64,000 bases of DNA from an uncultured Kiloniellaceae bacterium (GTDB lineage Bacteria; Pseudomonadota; Alphaproteobacteria; Kiloniellales; Kiloniellaceae). The stretch's first letter is position 1. Every line of letters starts with the position of its first letter. A program made the translations under genes and the position numbers. The DNA lies in contig CANLSF010000007.1 of the NCBI GenBank assembly GCA_947493695.1, positions 248,001-312,000 on the forward strand, given 5' to 3'. The notes beneath the pieces were generated by a model. The model was not told the DNA's origin, did no database searches, and worked only from the letters and a program-made list of their open reading frames with translations. Positions 30,088 to 40,196 of the stretch are shown piece after piece.

Positions 30088-30992
30088 GGTACGTTATCCT
30101 CTGTTGTATTGACGGTGCCTTGCACCACTTCGTGCAAAACCCAGTAATCGATATCTAAATTCGAAATTCGTCACCGAAAACAGACAAACCCTGCGCTTAA
30201 TCGAAAAACACAGGAAACCTCACGTCTTTTTCTTTCAAACCAACTAAAGAAAACTGGGAGTTTCTCACCTGTTTTATTTTTTTAACTCACGCAAAGAGAT
30301 ATCTGTCTTTGTTTTTACTAGTATTTTTTATAAAAATTAAAAGTGAGTAAAATTTAATCAATACTACTTCTTGGTTTATCCACTCACCTATAGACAAACA
30401 CTCTCTTGTTTCCAGAGGTGGAAATTCGCTTTCGAATGAACCGGCAAACAACGACAAATACAGCAAAGGTAGAATTCGCCAACTGTTCGGCTCGCACCTT
30501 TGTTATGCATTTAAAATAATTGAATTTATTCGATATCGCGAATTTACTTGAGCGAATATTCAACCCTTGTAGTCCTGACGAGACGCACAATCTCAAAAAG
30601 ATTTTTGGCGGCGCATAAATCCTTTTGTGATTGTAGTCAGTAGATTAAACCTTAACGAAGGTGACGGAATCTCAATTGAGGACTTACGCACGCAAGGGCC
30701 GTACCTGTGTGTAAAGCTGGGTGAAAGTGAGATGCGTTTCGGACGCATCAACCCCGCGCTCCCCGACCACAACGAGGCTTCAAGGCAGCCCGTCAACAGG
30801 GTCAGCTCACCCGGCATGCAGATCCAGGTGTTTTGACGAAACCAGAAACTGGTGTCGATGAAGCGCAATCTGCCCCAGGGCTTCCAACGTCAGGTTTGAG
30901 AGAGGTGTGATGGGTTACGATGCTCTCAATCGTTGGCTCGCGCGCCTGAAGGCATAACCGAAATCAAGCCTTCCGGGCGCTCAGCTCGCCAC
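30088..30992. other. 905-bp region without a convincing gene, strongly AT-rich in its first half
   Basis: From about 30160 to 30560 the base composition is far richer in A and T than the surroundings and no long frame exists; the promoter of the receptor at 30087 is probably here. From 30600 to 30960 the composition returns to normal and overlapping short frames occur on both strands (for instance 30593-30868 minus and 30627-30836 plus), but none resembles a known protein. A decayed gene is possible. Confidence 0.5.
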
Positions 30993-33185
30993 TTAGCCGG
31001 CGCGGATCAGCTGCACGAATTTATCCGCTTCCTGCTTCAGCAGATTTGCCTGCTGGGATAGATCGCCGGACGCCGTGCTGATCTCGGAAGACGAACTGCC
31101 GGTCCGGGTCACGGCATCGGTGATACCCTGGATATTCGACGTCACCTCCTGGGTCCCGGAGGCCGCCTGCTCGGCATTTCTGGCAATCTCCTGGGTTGCC
31201 GTTCCTTGCTCTTCGATAGCGGAAGCAATGGATGTGGCAATCTCATCCACTTCGGCCACGACCTCGGTAATCTCTGCAATCGCCTTCACGGCATCCTCGG
31301 TCGCGTTCTGAATACCATTGATCTGCTCAGAAATTTCCTGCGTGGCCTTGCCGGTCTGACCTGCGAGATTCTTCACTTCACTGGCCACCACTGCAAAGCC
31401 CTTGCCCGCATCACCCGCGCGGGCCGCCTCGATGGTGGCGTTGAGCGCAAGGAGGTTGGTCTGTTCGGCAATCGCCGTAATCAGTTCGACCACCGCACCA
31501 ATCCGCTCAGCTGCCTCGGCAAGTCCCTTCACAACTTCATTTGTGGCCTTAGCTTTGCCGACGGCATCGTTGGCGACCTCAGAAGACTTGTTCACCTGAG
31601 CGCTGATTTCATTGATTGAAGAGGAGAGCTCTTCGGTAGCAGAAGCAACGGTATTGACGCTGGCCATCGCCTGCTCCGCCCCTCTGGCGACAACGTTCGA
31701 CATTGAACTGGCATCGGTAGCCGTCTCCGACATTGCCTGGGCCGAGGCATGCATCTGTTCGGAAGAGCTGGAGACTGTATTAAGCGCATTTCCGATCACC
31801 TCCTCGAAATCGCCTGCCATCTTGAGCATCAAGTCGCGTTTCTGCCCTTCAGCTTCTTCTTTCAGCCTTTCCTGCTCGCCCTGCATCCGCTTCGCTTCCA
31901 GGGCATTGTCCTTAAAGACCTGGACGGTATCGCCCATGCGCGCGATTTCATCGCTGCCATCGCGCGGCACGTCCGTGGTCAGATCGCCGCCGGCAAGCTT
32001 CTCCATGCTGCTGCTGACATTCAGCAGACGGCGAACGAGATTGCGGCCGACATAAAGCCAGGCGATGAGCACGGCCGCGAGAAAGCTCACGACAGCGACG
32101 ATTCCAAGCTGAAGCTTGCCGCCCTGTACAACGCCATGGGAATTATCTGCAGCGCTCTCGCTGCTCTGCTGGGCTGAATCGGCGAGAGCCTGGACACTTG
32201 CGCTCAGTTCACTCGAGAGACTGCGACTTACTTCAAGCGCTTCAAAGATTTTCTGCCGCGCCTCGAGTTCATTCATTCGATGATCAAAGACCGTTTTATC
32301 GCCCTCACCCAAGGCCTGCAGTTTGGCCAGTGACTCGACGACCTTGGCACGCACAGGCGAGTCAGAGGCCATACCGGCACGCAGGAATCGGGCAACAGCA
32401 GCTTCAAATTCAGACCTCGCACCCCAGACGCTATCGAGACTCGGCAGGTTGGCGGCTTGCGCCAGCTTCCCGGCGACCAGGTTTACCTGCGCTTCCATCT
32501 CCAGATAAATCCGAAGATCCCGTAACCCACCGTCGAGCAAACGCTTTAAACCGGCTTGAATCTCGGCGCGTTCCGTCATTTGCGGAATGAACTGTGCTTC
32601 AGTTGAGAGAACCGCGTTCGAGCCAATGAGTGCCGGCTTGATATTGCGCAAGACCTCCTCATGCACCTGTTCTACATCCAGGACCGACTGGCTGGCGGCA
32701 CTGCGGGCCGCGAGCTTTGCCGCAACCGCCTTATCCATAACATCGATTTGCGCCGTCAAGTTGTTGAGGATAGTCGTCAAGGCCTCCTTGTCGACATGCC
32801 CACCCTTGAGGCCGTTGATTCGGATCGTAAGCGTTTCAATCTGCTTGCGCAGGTCTGAGATAAGCTGCTCGCGCTCCGCATCACTCGTCACATTGGACAG
32901 GGCCGGTGCCGTAGCCGTAATCAGCGTGGTTTCCTGCGCGAGCGTCAGGGAGTCCGTAATCTCGGGAATGGCCTCAGCGGTAATTGTCGTGATGGCTTTG
33001 GAAACCTCATCCATGCCCTTCCAGGCAATGCCACTGGCAAGAACCGTCAAGGCAGCAACAAAGCCAAACGCCATAAACAGCCGCTCGCGGACGCCCAGAT
33101 TGAGCATCGGTTTCTTTGCCGCCAGCTTCGTTTCGTTTTTAACGGTCGATAATTGACCGGCATTTGGCTTTTTAATCTTAAACAT
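30993..33185 (-). CDS. Membrane chemoreceptor with large helical sensing domain
   Basis: This 730-residue receptor has a cytoplasmic N-terminus, membrane helix 1 (about residues 35-55), a roughly 295-residue all-helical periplasmic domain (63-357), membrane helix 2 (358-380), HAMP and an MCP signalling domain (about 480-730) with '[20 protein letters not shown]'. The sensing domain is long enough for a helical bimodular or TorS-like fold; the ligand is unknown. The ATG at 33185 is preferred because the 33 extra residues from 33284 are unlike a receptor N-terminus. It is the fifth MCP gene in the window on the minus strand. Confidence 0.88.
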   Translation of the reverse strand: MFKIKKPNAGQLSTVKNETKLAAKKPMLNLGVRERLFMAFGFVAALTVLASGIAWKGMDEVSKAITTITAEAIPEITDSLTLAQETTLITATAPALSNVTSDAEREQLISDLRKQIETLTIRINGLKGGHVDKEALTTILNNLTAQIDVMDKAVAAKLAARSAASQSVLDVEQVHEEVLRNIKPALIGSNAVLSTEAQFIPQMTERAEIQAGLKRLLDGGLRDLRIYLEMEAQVNLVAGKLAQAANLPSLDSVWGARSEFEAAVARFLRAGMASDSPVRAKVVESLAKLQALGEGDKTVFDHRMNELEARQKIFEALEVSRSLSSELSASVQALADSAQQSSESAADNSHGVVQGGKLQLGIVAVVSFLAAVLIAWLYVGRNLVRRLLNVSSSMEKLAGGDLTTDVPRDGSDEIARMGDTVQVFKDNALEAKRMQGEQERLKEEAEGQKRDLMLKMAGDFEEVIGNALNTVSSSSEQMHASAQAMSETATDASSMSNVVARGAEQAMASVNTVASATEELSSSINEISAQVNKSSEVANDAVGKAKATNEVVKGLAEAAERIGAVVELITAIAEQTNLLALNATIEAARAGDAGKGFAVVASEVKNLAGQTGKATQEISEQINGIQNATEDAVKAIAEITEVVAEVDEIATSIASAIEEQGTATQEIARNAEQAASGTQEVTSNIQGITDAVTRTGSSSSEISTASGDLSQQANLLKQEADKFVQLIRAG

Positions 33186-33525
33186 AGTCTCGTTACCCCG
33201 ACGTCGAGAAAAGCAAAGCCAAGTTCTCAATAGAATCAAATGCATGCGTAAACATGAACACCTTGGCTCCAAGCGTGGTACCAAAACGGTGTTATAATAT
33301 AGTTAAATGCATCTATTACCGGTTGTCTTATGGGGTGCCCGCCAGGGCAGGCTGTCGTGGGTTTTTGACGCCGTCTTTTGTCCGGTCGCCTACGGGAAAT
33401 ACAAGAAATCTCCTGCCTGCTCCCATGACGCTTGCCACTGCTTCAATGTCGGCTTAATTTGCGCGCCGCTCTCTTCAGCATCGGCGCCGTATAAGCCGTA
33501 TCCTCAAGGATTTTAACCCAGGCCT
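33186..33525. other. Divergent intergenic region, nothing identified
   Basis: This 340-bp region between the receptor and bmt must hold both promoters. I see no clear operator, RNA element or small gene in it. Confidence 0.45.
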
Positions 33526-34614
33526 ATGTCAAACCGTCTCACCGAGCTCCTCAGCCAGCGCCCACTGCTCCTCGCAGACGGCGCCACGGGCACCAACTTC
33601 TTCGCCGCAGGCCTTCAGACGGGCGATGCACCGGAAATGTGGAATGTCGAGCAGCCGGAGAAGGTCCGCGACCTTCAGCAGGCCTTTGTCGACGCGGGAT
33701 CGGATATCATCCTGACCAACACCTTTGGCGGCACCCGCAACCGCTTGAAGCTCCATCAGGGCCAGGACCGGGTTCGCGAAATCAATATCGCCGCGGCCGA
33801 AATCAGCTGTTCTGTTGCGCGTAACGCGGGACGGGAAGTTGTGGTTGCCGGCTCCATGGGCCCGACGGGAGATCTTTTTGTTCCCCTGGGCGAACTCACC
33901 ATGGAACAAGGCATCGCTGCCTTTACGGAGCAGGCGGAAGCCCTGGCAGAAGGCGGCGTGGATGTCCTCTGGATTGAGACGATATCAGCCGTCGAGGAAG
34001 TTCAGGCGGCTGTGACAGCCGCCGCGACAACCGGCCTGCCCGTTGTCTGTACATTCAGCTTCGACACCAATGGGCGTACCATGATGGGTGTCACGCCCGG
34101 CCAGGTGGCCTCCCTGATGCAGACCCTGGAGTCCTTACCCGTCGCGTACGGCGGAAACTGCGGTGTCGGCGCGGCAGAACTGGTAGCTGCTATTTCCAAC
34201 ATGTCCGAGGCCGCGCAGCCCGGCGACGTTCTGGTTGCCAAGAGCAACTGCGGCATTCCCGAATATGTTGACGGCGCTATCCGCTACAACGGTACGCCTG
34301 AACTCATGGCCGAGTATGTTCAGATCGTTGCCGACGCGGGTGCGAGGATCATTGGCGGCTGCTGCGGCACGTCACCTGACCACCTGCGCGCCATGCGCAG
34401 TGCGATGGATGGCTATGTGAAAGGCGAGAAACCAAGCCTGGATAACATCATCGCGCGACTGGGTCAGATTTCGACAGGTGCCGAGGAACAGCATCGCAGC
34501 GGACCTCTCGGCGAGAACCCCGCCGGTCAGAATGCCGACAAAGGCCGTAGACGCCGTGGCCGCGACCCCAAGCGCAAAGCCGCAGATGACGGTTCTTTCC
34601 CGGGCGGCGAATAA
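33526..34614 (+). CDS. bmt: Betaine-homocysteine S-methyltransferase
   Basis: This 362-residue zinc enzyme of the homocysteine S-methyltransferase family transfers a methyl group, here probably from glycine betaine, to homocysteine to make methionine. It shows 'LLADGATGTNFFAAGLQTGD', 'DIILTNTFGGTRNRL', and the zinc ligands Cys212 ('GGNCGVGAAEL') and Cys279/Cys280 ('IIGGCCGTSPDHLRAM'). About 50 residues after the barrel form a polar, basic, probably disordered tail ('KGRRRRGRDPKRK'). The choline-to-betaine genes 5-12 kb away support the betaine assignment; dimethylglycine oxidation genes are not in the window. Confidence 0.87.
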   Translation: MSNRLTELLSQRPLLLADGATGTNFFAAGLQTGDAPEMWNVEQPEKVRDLQQAFVDAGSDIILTNTFGGTRNRLKLHQGQDRVREINIAAAEISCSVARNAGREVVVAGSMGPTGDLFVPLGELTMEQGIAAFTEQAEALAEGGVDVLWIETISAVEEVQAAVTAAATTGLPVVCTFSFDTNGRTMMGVTPGQVASLMQTLESLPVAYGGNCGVGAAELVAAISNMSEAAQPGDVLVAKSNCGIPEYVDGAIRYNGTPELMAEYVQIVADAGARIIGGCCGTSPDHLRAMRSAMDGYVKGEKPSLDNIIARLGQISTGAEEQHRSGPLGENPAGQNADKGRRRRGRDPKRKAADDGSFPGGE

Positions 34615-34627
34615 CAGAATCTGAACA

Positions 34628-35305
34628 TCAGGGAAGACGCACGGACTCGGGCACAAAGAAGAGGTGGTCCTGCTCTTCCTTGGCCAGGTGACAGCCGATG
34701 CAGTATTCAACCTTCTGTGCCCCGCGCCCCTTGGTCTCTCCAAAGAGCTTACCGTTCGGCATTATCATCATGTAGCGCCAATCGCCGCTGACCCGATTAA
34801 AGCCTGCGGGCATTTTCTCCATGATGAACAGCGGTCCGATATCGACCGTACCGTCCTTTGCGACAGAAAAACTGTCCTTCGCAAGTACAGATCCGACCGG
34901 CAGAATACCTGCCGCCTCATAACGTCCATAATCCTTAGCGACGTCATTCGCATAGTTGTTAACATAGCGCGCGCCGTGGGTCGCCGAGCGATAAGGCGCG
35001 GTATTGTAGAGCCCCCAGTCCCGATAAGGTGGCGTTGTTTCACGCACACCACCGCCGTAGGACCGGTAAATATCGTCCCGCACCTCGCCATAAATCCGGC
35101 CTGCTTCATCCGCCGAAAGACGAAGAGTGTTTTTGACCCTGAAATGACGACGGGGTTTCTCTGGATCGCCGCTAATCTGCGCAATCTGGCCTGGGGACCA
35201 ACCGGGGCGAGCGCCCTCACCAGCCGTAAGGGGCACCGAAATCACTACGAACAATGAGGAGAGCGCCGCGGCAACGCCTGGGTTTCGGCAGAGATACTTT
35301 AACAT
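34628..35305 (-). CDS. Cytochrome P460 family protein, exported
   Basis: This 225-residue protein has a signal peptide (about residues 1-28) and a C-terminal cytochrome P460 domain ('YANDVAKDYGRYEAAGILPV', 'GSVLAKDSFSV', 'GPLFIMEKMPAGFN', 'WRYMMIMPNGKLFGETKG') with one c-type haem site, Cys202-Ile-Gly-Cys205-His206. Characterised P460 enzymes oxidise hydroxylamine or handle NO, and related cytochrome c'-beta proteins bind NO; the role here is unknown. A GAGGAG ribosome site precedes the ATG. It is convergent with bmt, 13 bp apart, and has no operon partner. Confidence 0.85.
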   Translation of the reverse strand: MLKYLCRNPGVAAALSSLFVVISVPLTAGEGARPGWSPGQIAQISGDPEKPRRHFRVKNTLRLSADEAGRIYGEVRDDIYRSYGGGVRETTPPYRDWGLYNTAPYRSATHGARYVNNYANDVAKDYGRYEAAGILPVGSVLAKDSFSVAKDGTVDIGPLFIMEKMPAGFNRVSGDWRYMMIMPNGKLFGETKGRGAQKVEYCIGCHLAKEEQDHLFFVPESVRLP

Positions 35306-35721
35306 TGGAACAGACTCCTCGAAGATAAGTCACAAGGCGCCTCATCAACTCAGTCGGAGTTTTACCGTCAGGAAGCCAACCTCACGCTTCGTGTTATCCC
35401 CCGGGCGAACCAGCAATTCGCGATCCCGCAACCAGGAGCCTAGCACCCGCCCCGTTCACGCCTCTGTCACAAGTATGTGACGGTCGGGGGCCCGACAGGC
35501 CCTTAAGACCGGCGATGGCATTCGCCTGCGGCATAGCTGGCATGTCCTGTCCCGGGTTGTGCCGCAGCGTCGCCGAGCTATTTTCACGCCTAAATCCGAG
35601 AAATGATTTCCGTGCGCCTTGCGAAGCTATTCCCGGCGCCCCGGAATAATGCGATCCGCTGGCAAATCTGTCGGCGCCGATCTCGCCCCGTGAACGTGAC
35701 ACATGAGGAATCAAAGCAAAA
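35306..35721. other. Intergenic region, nothing identified
   Basis: The 416 bp upstream of the cytochrome P460 gene hold no credible gene. Promoters for the cytochrome and for the small gene at 35722 should lie here, but no clear boxes stand out. Confidence 0.4.
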
Positions 35722-35988
35722 ATGAAGTCCACGCCAGCGCGCAAGAATTCCGAAGACTCAAAACCCGAAACTCTGAACTATGCCGAGGCCTTCGCCGAGA
35801 TGACCCGGCTGAACAAGCAGGGCGAAAAAGTCTACGTCCTGAAGAAAATCAATCACAGCGCCTTTAAGGTCGTTCCCCGCCCGCAGCTGAGCCTGAAAAA
35901 GCCTCCGCAGCTTAAAATCTGGCTCTCTACGCAAAGTCACTGGAGAGAAGAAACCTGCTCACCCGGAAACGGAAGCGTTCCTGATTAA
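35722..35988 (+). CDS. Small hypothetical protein
   Basis: An 88-residue, basic, soluble protein without recognisable motif could be encoded here. It starts 'MKSTPARKNSEDSKPETLNY' and contains 'KQGEKVYVLKKINHSAFKVV'. An AGGA lies about 12 bases before the ATG, somewhat far. Its end overlaps the convergent HAD gene by four bases. The last 20 residues look unlike folded protein, so the frame may be wrong or the gene shorter. Confidence 0.4.
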   Translation: MKSTPARKNSEDSKPETLNYAEAFAEMTRLNKQGEKVYVLKKINHSAFKVVPRPQLSLKKPPQLKIWLSTQSHWREETCSPGNGSVPD

Positions 35989-36707
35989 CTCGGAACGCCG
36001 GTGAGCAGGCTCTCGAGCTCGACAATACTCTCCAGCACATGGTCGGCGTGGCCTTCCAGTTCTTCGCGCAGGGAAGTGCCTGTCAAAACCCCTACGACCA
36101 TCCCGACATTCGCCGAGCGCCCCATCTCTATGTCGTGGAGATTGTCGCCAACGACCATAACGTCGGATGCATCCAGGCCAGTCGAGCTGCAAAAGCCCTG
36201 GACCAAACCGGGTCCCGGTTTCGCGCCGTAACCTGAATCGTATCCCGCCAGGAAATCGAACATTCCGATCACACCGAAACGGCCAAGGCTGCGCTGCGCC
36301 CCTTTCTTGCTGTCATTGGTCGCAACGCCAAGGGTCAGCTCCCGCCGCCTTAAATTTGCGAGGAAGGGAACAAGGTCGGTGACGGGAGACGCCGCGTCCC
36401 GTCCGTTTCGCTCGAACACCTCATCGATCACCCGCAAGATCGCTTCGACCGGTTTGTGAGAACGGTGACCGTTCAGAGCAAGCGACCAGCACTGCGCAAT
36501 TTCCCAATTGCTCCCCGCCGCGAGCGCAGAACCAGTCCGTATCCGGTCTTCGTGCGGATCATATCCTCCCGCCAGCAACAGACGCTGTCCGACAACCTCG
36601 TCGCCATCGGCTATGGCTAGCGCAGCTTCCCGGTTCGCCGGCATCCAGGTGGCATAATAATCTAGTAGCGTTCCGTCCTTATCGAACAGGATTCCTTTAA
36701 TCGCCAT
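35985..36707 (-). CDS. HAD-superfamily phosphatase, phosphoglycolate phosphatase-like
   Basis: This 240-residue cytoplasmic hydrolase has HAD motif I 'FDKDGTLLD' (nucleophile Asp9 and acid/base Asp11), motif II at 'LGVATNDSKKGA', a motif III lysine in 'YGAKPGPG' and motif IV 'VMVVGDNLHDIEMG'. A helical cap lies between motifs I and II. It resembles Gph-like phosphoglycolate phosphatases, but such enzymes vary widely in substrate, so the exact reaction is open. A GGAG site precedes the ATG. It is 70 bp downstream of the flavoprotein gene on the same strand and may be cotranscribed. Confidence 0.82.
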   Translation of the reverse strand: MAIKGILFDKDGTLLDYYATWMPANREAALAIADGDEVVGQRLLLAGGYDPHEDRIRTGSALAAGSNWEIAQCWSLALNGHRSHKPVEAILRVIDEVFERNGRDAASPVTDLVPFLANLRRRELTLGVATNDSKKGAQRSLGRFGVIGMFDFLAGYDSGYGAKPGPGLVQGFCSSTGLDASDVMVVGDNLHDIEMGRSANVGMVVGVLTGTSLREELEGHADHVLESIVELESLLTGVPS

Positions 36708-36777
36708 GGCGACTCCAATTTCTAATGTGATCGCCGTATACTAGCGCAATTGCCGTTCGCAAACACATAACCACGCC

Positions 36778-37911
36778 TCAAAAAGCCTGATCGATAAGTG
36801 GTCGCCAACCGGATGCCAGGACTTTAGGCCCCAGTCGCTTCATCAGGCTATTCCGCAGAAATACCAGTGGTGACGCCTTCAAACGGGCAAGACCCATCCT
36901 CTTCAGCGACTGCTGCTGCACCCAATGCGCTCTGGGAATACGGCGTTTCTCGTATCGGCTCAACGCGGTGGTAAGGTCTGAATTTTCGCGTAACGACTCA
37001 GCGAGCACCAGAGCATCTTCCATCGCCATGGTCGCACCCTGGGCCATGGTGGGAAGCGTGCCGTGAGCCGCATCACCAACCAGTGCGCATGCGCCCCGAA
37101 CCCACTGCGGCACGATCATCTGGGCCAGACCACCCGCAAGGATAGGCTCATCCTCTTCCAGGCGCGCAAGCAAGGCGGGAACCGATCCACCGAAATCCGC
37201 AAAGGCAGATCTCAAGAACGCGTTGCCCTGCTTCGCAAGCGTGCCATCGGGATCGACAATGGACGCAAAGACGTAAGCGCGTCTCGAACTGACCGGCATC
37301 ACAAGTAACACCGTGCCCTGCCCCAACATAAAATGCGGCTCCGCCTGTCCTGGCGGCAATTCGGTCATCCAGCGCCAACAGGAAATCCCTGCTGACACCG
37401 GCGCCAGGTCTGCCCCCCAGAGCATTGCACGCGTGGCAGAATTGATTCCGTCGGCAGCAACGATCAGATCATAGCTTGATTGCGCCCCATCGCTGAAAGT
37501 TACCTGCGAAGGTTCACTCGCACCCTCGGTTTCACCGTCAACTCCCGTGACCTCACAACCGAATTTTACCGAAAGATCCGGCAGCTCCCGTCGCAGAATT
37601 TGATGAAAGGCTGCACGCGAGATCGCTTGAAAGACCGGCCAGGAGCCATCCTGAAGCTCCAGATCGAAAAGGCGTCCGGCCCGATTATCCAGATAGCGAA
37701 TGCGTGGAAGGGCGAAAGACGCGGCCGCAACCTGTGCGTAAATCCCAAGCTGCTCCATCGGGCGCACGGCGTTACCGGGCAGGTGCAATCCCGCCCCTTC
37801 CGCGCGCCAGGCCGGCGCTTTTTCGACCAGGTCGATTTCGTGCCCGTCCCCCTTCAAAGCGAGGGCGGTCGAAAGTCCCGATATCCCGCCACCGCAGATC
37901 AGAATGCGCAT
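36778..37911 (-). CDS. FAD-dependent monooxygenase, aromatic hydroxylase type
   Basis: This 377-residue flavoprotein has the N-terminal dinucleotide-binding motif 'ILICGGGISGLSTALAL', the second-strand Glu in 'IDLVEKAPAWRAEGAG', the motif 'YDLIVAADGINSATR' (DG motif) and the C-terminal FAD motif 'ALVGDAAHGTLPTMAQGATM'. These define the class A single-component hydroxylases (PHBH, UbiH, salicylate hydroxylase). The substrate is not evident from neighbours. The gene lies downstream of choV on the same strand after 106 bp, but a functional link to choline is not obvious. Confidence 0.83.
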   Translation of the reverse strand: MRILICGGGISGLSTALALKGDGHEIDLVEKAPAWRAEGAGLHLPGNAVRPMEQLGIYAQVAAASFALPRIRYLDNRAGRLFDLELQDGSWPVFQAISRAAFHQILRRELPDLSVKFGCEVTGVDGETEGASEPSQVTFSDGAQSSYDLIVAADGINSATRAMLWGADLAPVSAGISCWRWMTELPPGQAEPHFMLGQGTVLLVMPVSSRRAYVFASIVDPDGTLAKQGNAFLRSAFADFGGSVPALLARLEEDEPILAGGLAQMIVPQWVRGACALVGDAAHGTLPTMAQGATMAMEDALVLAESLRENSDLTTALSRYEKRRIPRAHWVQQQSLKRMGLARLKASPLVFLRNSLMKRLGPKVLASGWRPLIDQAF

Positions 37912-38017
37912 TGATAGCCGGTCCCTTTGGATTTGTTTTTAAGGTCGGCCACTTATGCCCCGATCAAACGGAGGTTGTGAAGCGCAATCTGCTTCGCGTG
38001 TGTTTGCGCGTAAGAGA

Positions 38018-39247
38018 CTATGCCTCTGGCGCCTCGGCCTCATGATCGGCCAGTGAGGCTTGACGCAGAATACCGTGATAGATCTCTTCGTCTCCGACCA
38101 CGCCAACGACCCTTCCGGCATCGCTCAGCACAACCGGACAGCCGGTCGCCTTGCGGATTTCGATGGCTTTGCGCATGGAGAGCGACGGCGGCGCGGTGAT
38201 GAGCATACCATCATGATAGGCCTCCTGCGGCATGTCCTCGTCGAAGTCCTGAAGCACGGCCCGCTCGCCACCACAGGATACTTCACTCAATCCGCCCTGA
38301 TCATCCAGGCGGGCGCGGAAGTAATTCTGCGGATCAAGGATAATGTCATCGCCTTCCCGGCGCAGCCGCTCGAGCGGTGTCATCAGCGACTCGCCACGCA
38401 GAACGTTGATCGGGTTCATATGCGCAACGAACTCGGCCACGTATGCGTTGGCGGGTTTCAGCACGATCTCCTCGGGCTCGCCGTATTGCACGATGCGGCC
38501 GCCTTCCATGATCGCGATGTGGGTTCCGATCTTCAGGGCTTCGTCCAGATCGTGACTGACGAAGATGATCGTCTTCTTGAGCTTGCGTTGCAGCTCCAGC
38601 AGTTCGTCCTGCAGGTGATCGCGGATCAGCGGATCCAGCGCGGAGAAAGGCTCGTCCATCAGAAGAATATCAGCGTCGGTGGCAAAGGCGCGCGCCAGAC
38701 CGACACGCTGCTGCATGCCGCCGGAGAGCTCTTGACCGTACTTGTCCTTCCAGCGATCCAGGCCGACCATCTCGAGCTTTTCCGCAACGATGGCATCGCG
38801 CTCGGCCTTTGGCATGCCCTGTAATTCCAGCCCGAAGGCGACATTCTCCTGCACCGTACGCCAGGGGAGCAGCGCAAACTGCTGAAACACCATGGCCACT
38901 TTGTGCATGCGCAGATCGCGCAGGGTTGTGGCATCGCAGGAAGTCACATCAACCCGGCGCTCGCCGTCATGTACCAGCACCTCACCGCGCGTAACCTTGT
39001 TCAGGCCATTGACGGCCCGCAGAAGGGTCGACTTGCCGGAGCCGGACAGCCCCATCAGAACGCAGACCTCGCCCTCTTCAATGGCGATCGAAGCGTTCGC
39101 GACACCGAGAATGTTACCCGTCTTCTCCTGGATCGAATCGCGGCTTTCACCGGCATCCAGCAACGGCAATGCCACCTCCGGTTTTTTCCCGAAGATGATA
39201 TCGACGTTCTTGAACTCAACGGCGCTTTTGGAAGTATTCCCCGTCAT
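38018..39247 (-). CDS. choV: Choline ABC transporter ATP-binding protein
   Basis: This 409-residue ATPase of the glycine betaine/proline (ProV) class has Walker A 'GLSGSGKSTLLRAVNGL', signature 'LSGGMQQRVGLARAFATDAD', Walker B 'ILLMDEPFSALDPL' and the switch region 'IIFVSHDLDEAL'. Residues about 285-409 form the C-terminal regulatory part with CBS-like repeats, which sense ionic strength in related systems. Its ATG overlaps the choW stop by four bases. With choX and choW it forms a choline importer next to the choline oxidation genes. Confidence 0.92.
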   Translation of the reverse strand: MTGNTSKSAVEFKNVDIIFGKKPEVALPLLDAGESRDSIQEKTGNILGVANASIAIEEGEVCVLMGLSGSGKSTLLRAVNGLNKVTRGEVLVHDGERRVDVTSCDATTLRDLRMHKVAMVFQQFALLPWRTVQENVAFGLELQGMPKAERDAIVAEKLEMVGLDRWKDKYGQELSGGMQQRVGLARAFATDADILLMDEPFSALDPLIRDHLQDELLELQRKLKKTIIFVSHDLDEALKIGTHIAIMEGGRIVQYGEPEEIVLKPANAYVAEFVAHMNPINVLRGESLMTPLERLRREGDDIILDPQNYFRARLDDQGGLSEVSCGGERAVLQDFDEDMPQEAYHDGMLITAPPSLSMRKAIEIRKATGCPVVLSDAGRVVGVVGDEEIYHGILRQASLADHEAEAPEA

Positions 39248-40098
39248 GTCTTGTCTCCGCCCTTGGCAACGTCGCGCTGCTTGCAGAAACGATCCAGCAG
39301 GATCGCGACGATCACGATAGCAAGCCCCGCCTCAAAGCCGTTCGCCACATTGCCCTGGTTGAGGGCCCGGACCACCGGAACACCGAGACCGTCAGCTGCC
39401 ACCAGCGCAGCAATCACGACCATCGAAAGGGACAGCATAATGCATTGGGTCAGCCCGGCCATAATCGTCGGCATGGCGTGGGGCAATTCGACTTTCCAAA
39501 GCAGTTGTTGTTTGGTCGCGCCAAAGGATTCACCGGCCTCGACCAGCGCCTTGGGCACGGAAGAAATCCCCAGGTAGGTCAAACGGATCGGTGCGGGGAT
39601 GACAAAGACCACGGTCGAGATCAGGCCGGGCACGACGCCAAGTCCGAAAAGAATCAGAGTGGGGATCAGGTAGACGAAGGTTGGGATGGTCTGCATGAGA
39701 TCCAGTACAGGTCTCAGAAAGACATAAAGCCTGGGTCGGTGCGCGGCGGCAATACCGACCGGCACGCCAATCGCCATGCAAACCACAGTGGCGTAAATCA
39801 CCAGCGAAAGGGTTGCCAGCGTCTCTTCCCAATATCCCAGGTTGATGATCAGCAGCAAAGACAGCACGACGCCGATCACCAGAGCGACGGAGCGATGCAG
39901 CCAAAAGGCCAGTCCCGCAATCAACGCAACCAGCACCAGAGGATGGCACCATTGCAGGATGTCGGTCAGCCCTTCGATCAGAAAACTGAGAACATCTGCA
40001 ATAAGATCGAACAGCCAGGCGAAGCGCGCATTCAGCTCGTCTACGAACCACTCGACTGATTTGCCGAGCGGAAGTTTATTCTCGGTCAGCCAATCCAT
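39244..40098 (-). CDS. choW: Choline ABC transporter permease
   Basis: This 284-residue permease has about six to seven membrane helices and the ProW-type blocks 'AIGVPVGIAAAHRPRLYVFL', 'DLMQTIPTFVYLIPTLILFG' and 'SFGATKQQLLWKVELPHAMP' (the coupling-helix region contacting the ATPase). A GGGGGAGG site precedes the ATG. A hairpin at 40148-40181 separates it from choX, and its stop overlaps choV. Confidence 0.92.
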   Translation of the reverse strand: MDWLTENKLPLGKSVEWFVDELNARFAWLFDLIADVLSFLIEGLTDILQWCHPLVLVALIAGLAFWLHRSVALVIGVVLSLLLIINLGYWEETLATLSLVIYATVVCMAIGVPVGIAAAHRPRLYVFLRPVLDLMQTIPTFVYLIPTLILFGLGVVPGLISTVVFVIPAPIRLTYLGISSVPKALVEAGESFGATKQQLLWKVELPHAMPTIMAGLTQCIMLSLSMVVIAALVAADGLGVPVVRALNQGNVANGFEAGLAIVIVAILLDRFCKQRDVAKGGDKT

Positions 40099-40147
40099 GG
40101 CGCCGCCTCCCCCGCGTAACTATTCGATTTTCATATCGCTAAACAAT

Positions 40148-40181
40148 AAAAGCGGCAGAGCCCGCAGGGACTCCGCCGCTT
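40148..40181 (-). terminator. Terminator-like hairpin between choX and choW
   Basis: Read on the minus strand, AAGCGGC pairs with GCCGCTT, with a further inner GAG/CTC pairing, followed by TTTTATTG. It begins 16 bases after the choX stop codon and 49 bases before choW, so it probably gives higher expression of the binding protein than of the permease. Confidence 0.65.
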
Positions 40182-40196
40182 GTCAAAAACCCGGAC

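Noticed and set aside
30593-30868. 91-codon minus frame in the AT-rich gap
   Set aside because: No recognisable family and an overlapping frame on the other strand of equal quality; kept only as a possible remnant.
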